NCBI GenBank assembly: GCA_023614405.1
Contig: CM042697.1
Location: 160,804,149 to 160,868,148 of the forward strand
From: Avena insularis
Taxonomy: Eukaryota; Streptophyta; Magnoliopsida; Poales; Poaceae
Direction of reading: 5' to 3'
Length of the DNA stretch: 64,000 bases
Below, in pieces: positions 33,674 through 42,830 of this stretch. Numbering within the stretch: the stretch's first letter is position 1; each line of letters opens with the position of its first letter. Below the pieces are notes generated by a model. That model had not been told where the DNA came from and ran no database searches. It saw only the letters and a list, made by a program, of their open reading frames with translations. A program made the translations under genes and the position numbers.

Positions 33674-34690
33674 TCAATGACAGAGTCGGAGGGTTCCAGG
33701 GTGCCAGCGAAAATCTGCTACGACGATGACGGCGGGAGGCGGTGGCGGCTGCTGCTGAACCGGAGGTTCTCCGTCTCTGAGCGCAAGCTCCATCCGGGCT
33801 ACCGCGTCAGCTTCCACGTAGCTGTTGACGGTGCTCACCATCTCTTCGAGGGTAAGGCATCCTGTTGCCTGCTGCCGACATAAAGAATGTCGGAGAAGCG
33901 TGCCACGGTCCAGTCCTTCCACGAAGTGATACAAAGCGTTATCATCGGGGTAATTGGCCAGGTCTGCCTGTATACGAAGCCACCTGGCGAGGTAGTCACG
34001 GGGGTTTTCGCCCTCTCTTTGAACGCAGCGCGCCAGATCAAAGATGGTAACCACGCCGACGAACTTGGATCTCTGCTGTCTAGACGCGTGGACGAAGCCG
34101 GCGGATTTGCAGTGATCTTCCACCTTTATATCCTGCACAGGGGCGGTTTGGGTGGGCCTTGAATTTTTCTGATCTTTGCCGGCAAACTCCGAGGAGAGGT
34201 CCGACATCGATCCTTCCGCGAATGTGTCCTGCCCGTAGGCGGTCCGTGCGGGTCTTGATGCTTTTCGATCTTTGCCGGCAAACTCCGAAGAGAGATCCGA
34301 CATCGATCCTTCCGCGAACGTATCCTGCCCGTAGGCGGTCCATGCGGGTCTTGATGCTTTCCGATCTTTGCCGGCAAACTCTGAAGAGAGATCTGACATC
34401 GATCCTTCAGCGAACGTATCCTGCCCGTAGGCGGTCCGTGCGGGTCTTGATGCTCCTCCGACTCCCAGGGAAATAGTGCCCGAGTCGGTTTCACCGATGA
34501 AGAGGTGGATGTCTCCGATAGGAATGATCGAACACCACGTAGGGTTCGTCTTCGCCGGGATCCAGAACTCGTCAGGGGGGACGATCGGAACGTTGCCGAA
34601 GAAGAGAACATGGCCGATGGCTATGGTTTTGCCGATTCCCGCGAAGATCTTGGTCCTCGCCCGCTGAAGAGCCTGAAGCGCCTCTTGCCC
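33674..34690 (-). CDS. Upstream ORF of element R with 32-residue repeats and gag-like domain
   Basis: Open frame from the 5' LTR (ATG at 34963 or at 34735, MAYSSAIPRQLAPTVGQEA) through the PBS to 33674. It contains FFGNVPIVPPDEFWIP, then three 32-residue repeats (AYGQDTFAEGSMSDLSSEF, 34165-34455). A gag-like segment follows (34043-33795): DLARCVQREGENPRDYLARW and GLDRGTLLRHSL. It matches the element's own gag (DLQRCVQEKDETSRAYLSRW, GLERGTLLRHKL) but is clearly diverged, so it is an old duplicate or a piece of a related element. The C-terminus is Pro-rich. The role is unknown. Confidence 0.65.
   Translation of the reverse strand, partial: GQEALQALQRARTKIFAGIGKTIAIGHVLFFGNVPIVPPDEFWIPAKTNPTWCSIIPIGDIHLFIGETDSGTISLGVGGASRPARTAYGQDTFAEGSMSDLSSEFAGKDRKASRPAWTAYGQDTFAEGSMSDLSSEFAGKDRKASRPARTAYGQDTFAEGSMSDLSSEFAGKDQKNSRPTQTAPVQDIKVEDHCKSAGFVHASRQQRSKFVGVVTIFDLARCVQREGENPRDYLARWLRIQADLANYPDDNALYHFVEGLDRGTLLRHSLCRQQATGCLTLEEMVSTVNSYVEADAVARMELALRDGEPPVQQQPPPPPAVIVVADFRWHPGTLRLCH
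34165..34455. repeat. Tandem repeat, 3 x 96 bp
   Basis: Units begin with GATCTTTGCCGGCAAACTC at 34171, 34267 and 34363, period exactly 96 bp (32 codons), so copy-number change keeps the frame. They encode Gly/Ser/Asp-rich repeats in the upstream ORF of element R. Confidence 0.95.
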
Positions 34691-34704
34691 CACGGTGGGC
34701 GCCA
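34687..34704 (-). promoter_or_regulatory. Primer-binding site of element R
   Basis: Minus strand TGGCGCCCACCGTGGGGC, 2 nt from the LTR end at 34707. This PBS type is common in grass Tat-lineage elements. It sets the element orientation to minus. Confidence 0.88.
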
Positions 34705-34706
34705 AC

Positions 34707-35254
34707 TGTCGTGGTATTGCCGACGAGTACGCCATGGAGGGGTCCTCACAGTGCGTCTTTAGAAATGTGGGATAAGGCGGACGGTTGATGGGTACGAGGT
34801 AACAGAGCTTACCCAGGTTCAGATCCCACGACGGTGGCGGAATCCTACTCCTGCTATAAATCACTATAAGGGAAATACGCCGAGTTACAGAGATAGGTTC
34901 GCAGTGTGAGGTTGTATGAATCTGTACTAAGTTGTGCTTGTGTTGTGCCCTAAAGGATCCCATAGGCCCGACTTATATAGTCGCCAGATCCTAGGGTTAC
35001 AGGGAAAAGTCCTAGCCAGACAGGTTACAGAGTCCTACACCGTCTATCACTAGTCTTGTGTATCTTGCACTCCAAGGCTCCGGGTACGCTGGTGACTCCA
35101 CCGTAGCCTTCCTTTATCCGGCATGGGCCTCCCTTCTGGATCCACCTAACTGGGCCGCCCAGCAGGCCACAGGCCATGCTACCGACTATGGGCCACCCGG
35201 GTTAGTCGGATAATAGACATGCTATGAGGATACCCATATAGCATATCCCCAACA
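34707..35254 (-). repeat. 5' LTR of element R (548 bp)
   Basis: Same ends and length as 22031-22578; about 20 differences, scattered. TATA on the minus strand at 34971-34980. Confidence 0.95.
34971..34980 (-). promoter_or_regulatory. TATA box in 5' LTR of R
   Basis: Minus strand CTATATAAGT, conserved in both LTRs, about 270 bp before the PBS. Confidence 0.7.
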
Positions 35255-35259
35255 CGGAG

Positions 35260-36550
35260 TGCGATATTTGTGATTGTGACGACTGTGTGAACGATTGCTA
35301 CAACTGAGGCAAGTGTCACTATCATGAATCTCCTATTATTTTATTATGCATTTAGTTTTCAGTAGCTTGCATTGAAGGAAATGTTTTATACTATATATGC
35401 TATGCTATGGTGTGAGTACCCAATAGAATTGTCATAGACCCCAGTTGATTCCTTGATAGCCATTGTATTGTAGATGCTTAGCCATGCTATTAGTTGCGTG
35501 GGTGGTTTTCATGATACATATGTGTATGAGAAGGATTATGTTTTTCTTAAATGAAAACCACTTAATCAATGAATCATCTGGGTGGAATGGTATTGATTGG
35601 GTCATCGAGTGTGGATTTTGGTGGGGATTGCCACCCAAGCTTCAAAGAGATAATAGGAGGTCTTGATTAGTAACTTCCATGTACAACCACATGTCACATG
35701 GTCTCTGACTTGACTGAGTAAGTTATGGGATCATGTCCTACCGTGACTAGCAGATGTAGGTGTTGATAGGATGGTACGGTCCGAAGTTAGGCTCATGATT
35801 CTGTTTCCCAAAGGTATCGTCCTGGTCTTCTCTCAAAAGGGTTTGATCGGGTCTTGTGGGTAAAGTGTACTAGCCTCTGCAGATGGTTTATGAACTAAGT
35901 ACTTAGCCGTATCCCCGGTAATGGACAATTATGAGTAACTTCTCTTGACGCAGTTGAAAAGTCTCATTCATTCCAATTTCTCTAATAAAACTTGATGGGT
36001 GAACTTAATGGGTTATAGGATCACTTGAGTTACTCAATGTGTCCATAGTTTTTAGGAGCTCTCGTGTGACTCGAGTTGTTCTTAGTTATTTTGAAGAACT
36101 AAAACTTTATTTAAAAAGGTAGGAGAAAATGTTGCTTTCTGCAAATAGCCTGAACTCCACTAGCCAGAGTGTGCATGTATATGATAGGTTGCCAATTGTG
36201 TTCACATAACAGTGACATCTTGCCAATACAATTCAAATGTATTGACCATTCGTGGCTGCAAATTTTTATGTTGCAGGTTACTCCGACGACAAGTAAGGTT
36301 TTCGTTTAGGTTGCGAATCTCCACTCAGCGAGTTTCCTGTGGCGTGATGGAGCCTTTATATATTGTTTATTTGTTGAACTATGTTATTTGAGCTAGCTGT
36401 GAGCTAAGCAACTTTGTAATATTATATTCTTGGATCAATCGTTGTAATAATGTGATGCATTGATACTCTTTTATTCATCAAAACTATGTGTGCTAGCTAA
36501 TCGATCCAAGGGACTAGCACTGTAAACACAAGATCCAATTCTTAATGGGT
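35260..36550 (+). repeat. LTR of element B, copy 1, right part
   Basis: Resumes TGCGATATTTGTGATTGTGACG exactly where 22030 stopped, as shown by the uninterrupted copy at 44658. It includes the palindromic block (CTCTGCAGAT 35875-35884) and the acceptor-like TTGCAG|GTTACTCC at 36271-36284. By comparison with LTR A the true LTR end and PBS are missing: at about 36550 the sequence passes straight into interior (GTTGACTATAGGTTCTTGACC). Total LTR without R is about 3.1 kb. Confidence 0.8.
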
Positions 36551-37445
36551 TGACTATAGGTTCTTGACCTTAGAAATAGATTAGAAATAGGAGACCTTTA
36601 TTAGGATAACTATCATATTTTCCACTTATTAGAGTTCGTATATTCCTTATCTATCTTTTCTAGAACCTCATCTTGTTCAAAATTTATAGTTGTCCATTCA
36701 TTTGATACCTATATGAGAGTTTGCCTACAAGTAAAATAAGAAATAGAATGACATGAATGAATGTCTCACTAAGTTTTGTTAGTTTTGGTCCACCATATTT
36801 ATCTCTTTAGGAGATCATCGCTATCGTGTTAGCATATTGATCTTACCAACTTATGTGGTATGACAATATAGGTTACTTGCTTGTTTGTATTGATATATTT
36901 TGTGTGATGCCTTTTTAGGATCAGTTAGTTTTGAACTCTAAAGTTTCTGAAATTTTCGTGAGGTTTTTAGATTAGTTTATTGATGTGAATTGATTGAAAT
37001 TCGTGATATTGCTGCTGCAGTTTCTGCTGAACCTGCTGTACTGTATGATTTTTCATATTTTTTTGGTAACTGGGAAAAATCTGAAAAATAGGGTTTAGTG
37101 AGAAACTTCCTATAATATATGCAAAAAAATTGGCTAAAATTTCTGACATGTTTAAGTCAGTCATACAAATTCGTGAAACCTGCTGTATTGTTTTAACAGA
37201 TTTTGTGTATTGCTTACATGTTGCTCTATTTTGCTCTAGTATTGTCCCCAACATATTCAAACTATTTTATGGTTATATACTGCTAAGTTTATACCCCTGT
37301 AAGGTTGTTATGAAAGTGGTTGCTTGTGTGTTGATTGCTTATGATGGTTTGCTTGTTTGTGTCACTGATTGCTTCATATAGTTATGGGTAGTACTACTTT
37401 CTCTAGTCCCTTCTATCTATAACTTATCTATGCTGTCCCAAACAG
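36551..37445 (+). other. 5' untranslated interior of element B copy 2
   Basis: Between LTR and gag. From about 37070 it is collinear with 18512-18886 of copy 1. No PBS can be found, suggesting a small deletion over the LTR/PBS border. No ORF seen. Confidence 0.65.
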
Positions 37446-37510
37446 ATGCCGCCTCTCCATCAACCCACTAAGATGGAGCAGCTGATAGCAGCTCAGACAC
37501 AACTAACACA

Positions 37511-37515
37511 GGTGA
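37511..37515. repeat. Target-site duplication of the solo LTR in B gag
   Basis: GGTGA here and at 41565-41569. Copy 1 of gag shows the uninterrupted site (ATAGATGATGACTC, 18949-18962). Confidence 0.93.
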
Positions 37516-40500
37516 TGTCAACACCCGGATTTTTAATCCCAGATGCCTGTTATGCCATACATCGCAATCCCAAGATTACCATTTTTGCGAGACATAACAG
37601 ATTTTGATACCACAGTACATCATCCATTACAAACCATACATAAGGTCTTACACAAATAAGGATCTCATGATCTAGTTCTTAATACAACTCAAGCAGCGGA
37701 AATACGTAATAATAACGGAAGCGTAGGCGAAGCTCCATCTTCGGGGTCACAGGCAATGCTGACGATGGGAGATGATCCTAGTTGTCGTAACCTTCCTGGG
37801 ATACATCATCCTGGTACTCCTCTTCATAGTCTGGCCACGGGAATAGCCAGGGACAAAGCCATGAGTACTCTTTAAGTACTCGCAAACTGATACTAACAAG
37901 TGAAGGGGGATTTTGTAGTACGACACTAGGCTCTAGGGTTGTTTTGCAAAAAGCCAGATTTACCTCTACTAAGTTCAGAAGCAAGAAAAGCTAGTTAAAG
38001 TTTTATAACACCTAAGTGGGAACTTGTATTTCATATCACAACTCTGTTGTGGTCAAGTCAAATCCTCAATCCATTTGACAAGTCATTTTGAACATATCTG
38101 GCGGGGGAAACAGTATGGCCACTCTAACTATCCATAACCGCGGACGCGGCTATTCGAATAGTTTGACACTCTACAGAGATTGTACACTTTCACCACAACA
38201 TTCGATACATCCGTCAGGAGAAAATCCTGAATTCACCATACTCAGTATGCGGATAATCAATCCTAACCTTTCAATTACACGCCCTAGTATAGGCACCTCT
38301 CCTGTGAGTTTGGCCTCCCAACCATGACCAACTGTCATCTTGGATACTGCACAGGTGTACAATCTTCACAAGGTAGCCTCAGCTCAGACCTTGGCCGTGA
38401 TGGAACCCATACTAAGGTATATAAGTTTCCAGTCAAGCCCTACCCAAATTTCGGGTATTGTGGTTGTACGGTAAAATTGGAATTGTATCGCATCCAGACA
38501 ACCATCAGTTTTATAAAGGGCTAAGGCTCATGCCTAAACATTTCATCATAAAAATCATCTGGTGTTCGGAAACACATGTCAAAACATCTCAGTATAATGA
38601 CTCATCATTCTAAGGTTTTCATAACCATTTTCCACCAAGTATTCCCATCTAAAGTTGATCAAGTTTTATGCTTAGCACTGGCATCTACAAGTGAGGGTGA
38701 GTACTAATGAGGGGTGGTAAACAAGTGGAGTTTAACTAAGTTCAATCTCATGCCTTAGGATGACATTAATATTATCTAGCTTAGGCCAAATTTAATGCTC
38801 TTTATGCAACCTTCAATTATCTTCCTAGAATCTACAAATCACTTAAGTAAGCTCTAAGTAATACCTTTGATAAAGAAATAAAGTAGAAAGATCGCAAGTA
38901 AAACTAGGATTGGGTATCATCAAATGTGTCTAACCAAGAATGCTTAGTTCATTGCATAGGTTATCTAACTTTCATAATTGCAATTGTTAGCTTGCAAGGT
39001 TAATAGCTTGCAAGTATTGGCTTGCATCAGTATCAGTATAGGCTTGCCTTGTGCAGAGCAGTGGTTGAAGTTCTCCTCGGCTTCTTCTTCGTAGTATCCT
39101 CCTTCCTCCTCGTATCCTTGGTCGGTACTAGCATCTATAAATAAATACGAGGTACACAATCACCAAACAATACTTAACTATTTTCAATCATCACACAAAG
39201 GTGCACTATAGATGATCTAGCATCATCACTAACATTACAAGATTAAAGCCTTTGTCTTATTTATTTTACTTTTAGAAAAGTAGTTTCTACTCATTGAAAA
39301 ACTACTTAAGATTTAATATTCTCCAACTCAAACATGGGATCATGTTGACACATGTCATCACCACATATGTCAGTACATGGGGATGTGATTTAAAGTTGTG
39401 TCACAATTTAATAAGGTTTAACCTTTTATTTTAAATAAAATAAAGTGACTAGAAATGCCTATGTGGCATTCTTTTATTACTTGGACATTATTTCTGTATG
39501 TAAACCCATATGTTTTCTATATATTCTGAAAGGTATGATCAAATGTGATTTTTGAGAGTTGGAATCAACTCAAAAGCTATTATGGTTGAAATATGAAAAA
39601 TGTTTGAATACAGAAAAGCTTCTGACTTGCTATTTTTACCAGGGTTGATCTACAGATCCAAGTGATTTGAATCCAACGGGCTTGGATTAAGCATTTCAAC
39701 ACCTTTCTAACAAAATTGGTTTCATGAAATTTGGTTCACTGAGTCGAGCTGGGTTGATTTTTTAAACTAGGTACATAACTGAGTTTGAATTAAAATAGAA
39801 AAATCTAAATTCAAACGCTTGGGCTGCGCGGGAAAGGTTAACGGGCCGGCCCAGTGTCACTCCGCGGCGCGGGGTGCAACTGACAGGGCGGGTCTACTGG
39901 TCAGCGAATAATTAAACGCGAAGCGGTACGGGGCGATGTGGTGCATTGGATTAGAATGAAGATCGACGGCTAAGGGTCGTCGTTGACGATGAACTAGTCA
40001 CCGGCGAGCTAGAACCCTAGCGGCTCAGTGGGGGTCGTGGGAGGCTCACCGGGGCTCAGGCGAAGGTCGGCGATGCGGGCGAACGACAAAGTCGACGACG
40101 GCGAACCTCCTGGTACCGGCAGCTCCTCTTGGGATGGACGAAATCGACGGCGCCCTTCTTCTCTAGAGGCGGCCTGCTCCGGCGCAATTCCGGTGATGCG
40201 CTGCTCACCTTGCTCCGGGAATGGGGTGGAACAATCACTGAGCAGAGGGGAGTGGAATGGTGTGAAGAATTCGAGCGGGGGAGGCCTCTATTTATAGTGG
40301 CGAGAGGGGACCGACGGGCGCAAGCTGAGCTCGTCGTGGTCGACGGCACAGAGGGCTATCGGCGTGGGCTACGGTAGGGGGCGGTGCTGTGCTCCCTGGC
40401 GAAGCTCAACGACGTGGTGGCGAGGCGTGAGGCGGTGCTGATCGGTCGAAAGGCTGCGGTGCTCTGAGCGTGCCCGACGGAAGTTTTAACGGCACACAAC

Positions 40501-41564
40501 GCACGTGGTCTGCGCGGCGGCGAACGGGCGTGTCTGCGGGGTTCCTGGGACGGTGGTGATCACGCGTGCACGTGGCGAGGGCGCCACGCGGTCTGTGGTC
40601 GTCTGTCGAGCATGGCACACGGGGCGCGCTCTCGGCATGGTTGCAGAGTGGCTTGGCATGGTTCGTGCGTGTGGTCCAGGGGCTGGCATCGCTCGCGGCT
40701 GGGACAGTGAGTGGCAGTGTGGTGTTAGCTTGCTCCCAGACAAGGTTGGCGAGGCTAGTGCTGCTTGTAGCTTGCTGTCGACTATGGGGTGGCAATGGTG
40801 CACTCGGCCTGCTCACCATTTATGACAATGGCCAGCTTACAGTGGTGCTAGAGATTAGTTAAGGTTGTTATATGATCTACTAAGGCTAGTGGTGTCCAGA
40901 GAGGGAACAAGTTAGTCCAGAATCACTACACACTATAGTGTTTTGATTTTGTTTGATTTGTATCTGCAAGGTGTTTGATGAAATGGCCGCATGAACTCAA
41001 GTTTTGAATTTTGAAATTATTTTTGGTGGGTGTGCTAGGCATGTGCTGGTGAGTCTGTAGATGCTTGGGTTTTGAAAGTTGAGTTGGTTTGAGGGGGTTT
41101 TGAAAAAGTGGGATCTTCCCATATGATATAGATTCAATTTTAAACTGTCATTTAAACTATGCATTCAAATGTTTTTGGATGATCACAAGTTGGCCTTGGT
41201 ACTTTTTTATGAGTACTATCAAGGGGTGCAAAGATCCAAACAAGTTTCTGTTAAGTTATGAAAGTTAGAGATAGCCAAAGTAGGTATGGGAGTTAATTTG
41301 GCCAAAGTGACCACTCACTTAATTTGATGGTTTTGATTTGTTTGTCTTTGGGAAAAGTTTAGGGATGGTTTAGATGATGTTTATTTCACCTAAGAATCAT
41401 TTTACAAGCAAAGAAACATAGAATCATGGCAATTCAAAAGAATCCAAATTTTAATACACACACATATGAATGCTTTCATACTTTTAATTGGAAAAGTTTT
41501 TGTTAACCCTAATTTTGATGATTAGAGTTTGATGATCGAATTTTAGTATTTTTGGGATGTTACA
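37516..41564 (-). repeat. Solo LTR of family M (4049 bp)
   Basis: Plus-strand ends TGTCAACACCCGG...TTTGGGATGTTACA, collinear with both LTRs of element M (50331-54311, 58525-62516) and in the same orientation (minus). No interior or PBS; 5-bp TSD. It is the product of LTR-LTR recombination of a full M element. TATA on the minus strand at 40288-40297; palindromic block at 38127-38178. Confidence 0.95.
40288..40297 (-). promoter_or_regulatory. Putative TATA box in solo LTR M
   Basis: Minus strand CTATAAATAG before a GC-rich leader. Equivalent boxes lie at 53042-53051 and 61241-61250 in element M. Confidence 0.6.
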
Positions 41565-42395
41565 GGTGATGACTCAATTCATGGCTTCCTAGAACAACAA
41601 CAACAACAACAACAACGGGAACAACCAGCCCCAGGAGGATGCTCTCACTAGGTTTCTGAAACTTAGGCCAGCTAAGTTCTCTACTACACCTGAACCTATG
41701 ATTGCTCTTGACTGGTTGCACTCGGTGAACAATGACTTAGTGACTGTTGGATGCACTGATGCTGAGAAGGTGAGATTTGCTGATCACCTCCTGGAGGGAC
41801 CAGCTGCTTCTTGGTGTGATACTTTCCAAATCACCCACCCGCTGGACATTATTACTTGGGCCATGTTTGAAGATGGATTCAAGACCAACCATGTCTCTTC
41901 AGGGGTTCTGAGTCTGAAGAGGAAGGAGTTATGCAATTTGCGTTAGACCAACCGCATTGTGGCAGAATACATAGAGGAGTTCAATAATCTGTCATGTTAT
42001 GCTCCAGATGATGTGGACACTGACTCCAAGAGGAGAGAGAGATTTATGGATGGTCTCAGTGATGAGCTCTCGGTGCAACTGTTAGTGGTTTATTGCCCAA
42101 CATTTCAGGAGCTGATGGATAATGATAGAATTCTTGAAGGGAAGCACAAGAAAGTGGAACAACGCAAGAGGAAGAACAATGGCATCACAACTCATGATCA
42201 TATCATAAACGTACCTTCCATGATGGCAATGAAAATTCTGATAACCCCAACAACAGAGGTAATGGCCACAACGGTAATGGACACAACAAAGGTAGCAATG
42301 GCCATCAACGTAATGGAAATAAAGATCTCAGTAATGTGGAATGCTACAAGTGTAGGAAGTTGGGACACTATGCCTACAGTTGTCTAGAAGATGGA

Positions 42396-42785
42396 ACCAA
42401 GTCAAACTCAACTAAGAAGGCAATTGTGAACCACATGAACATGAAGAGAGGACTCAATAAACCTTCCTTATGACTAGTAAGATTCTAGCTAATTTATGCA
42501 TCCCAATCGTACCTTTTCAATACTGGTGCATTGCATTCGTTCATATAAGGCATTCATGGATGAGATTAGTCACATATGGAGTTACTTAGAAGATCTGTTA
42601 AAGTGAACTCATTGGAGAAGAGATTGATAGCTAGTAAATATGCTACAATTAAGTCTTACATGTTTGGAGATGCCAAGTTCAGTTCTCTTAAGGGGGTTAG
42701 CTTGATGAATGTACCCATGGAAATAGAAGCCACATGGATGCTAGAAATAGAATCTTCGAGAACACCACTAGAACATATTTGCTAG
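42396..42785 (+). pseudogene. Protease scrap and pol 3' remnant, element B copy 2
   Basis: Same arrangement as 19861-20153: a decayed retropepsin active site (FNTGALHSFI, with Asp to Asn and Ser to Leu changes), then the same 69-residue frame (42576-42785, MELLRRSVKVNSLEKRLIAS). That frame differs from copy 1 at only a few residues. The deletion junction is the same as in copy 1, so it is inherited from a common parent element. Confidence 0.7.
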
Positions 42786-42815
42786 CCATCTCGAATCTCG
42801 AGGACGAGATTCATC

Positions 42816-42830
42816 TTAAGGGGGTTAGTC
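42816..42830 (+). promoter_or_regulatory. Polypurine tract of element B, copy 2
   Basis: TTAAGGGGGTTAGTC directly before the LTR start at 42831, identical to copy 1. Confidence 0.75.

Larger units (their letters stand above)
22031..35254 (-). mobile_element. Element R: complete 13.2-kb Tat-lineage Ty3/gypsy element
   Basis: LTRs of 548 bp at 22031-22578 and 34707-35254, TSD CGGAG, PBS next to the right LTR on the minus strand, PPT next to the left one. Minus-strand order: upstream ORF with gag-like domain, coiled-coil ORF, gag, protease, RT, RNase H, second RNase H, integrase; then a spliced accessory gene on the plus strand. The second RNase H and the long 3' region with an antisense gene are Tat-lineage features. 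The LTRs differ at about 20 of 548 positions counted by eye. All coding parts carry disabling mutations. Confidence 0.95.
37446..42395 (+). pseudogene. gag: gag of element B, copy 2, split by a solo LTR
   Basis: Begins MPPLHQPTKMEQLIAAQTQL at 37446, is interrupted at 37516-41564 by an M-family LTR, and resumes at 41565. The gag domain is present (LRPAKFSTTPEP, CTDAEKVRFADHLLEG). TAG stops at 41590 and 41944 stand where copy 1 has CAG. A short deletion after RKRKNNG (near 42180) shifts the frame, leaving the zinc knuckle (CYKCRKLGHYAYSC) near 42345 in another frame. Position 41817 turns the conserved WWD into WCD. Confidence 0.9.

Noticed and set aside
34165..34455. Tandem repeats as CRISPR-like array
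   Set aside because: Units are contiguous 96-bp repeats without spacers, within a plant retrotransposon.
34080..34611. Arg-rich 161-residue frame with repeats opposite or beside the R upstream ORF
   Set aside because: The repeats are in the DNA (96-bp tandem), so every frame is repetitive; the frame linked to the gag-like domain is the credible one.
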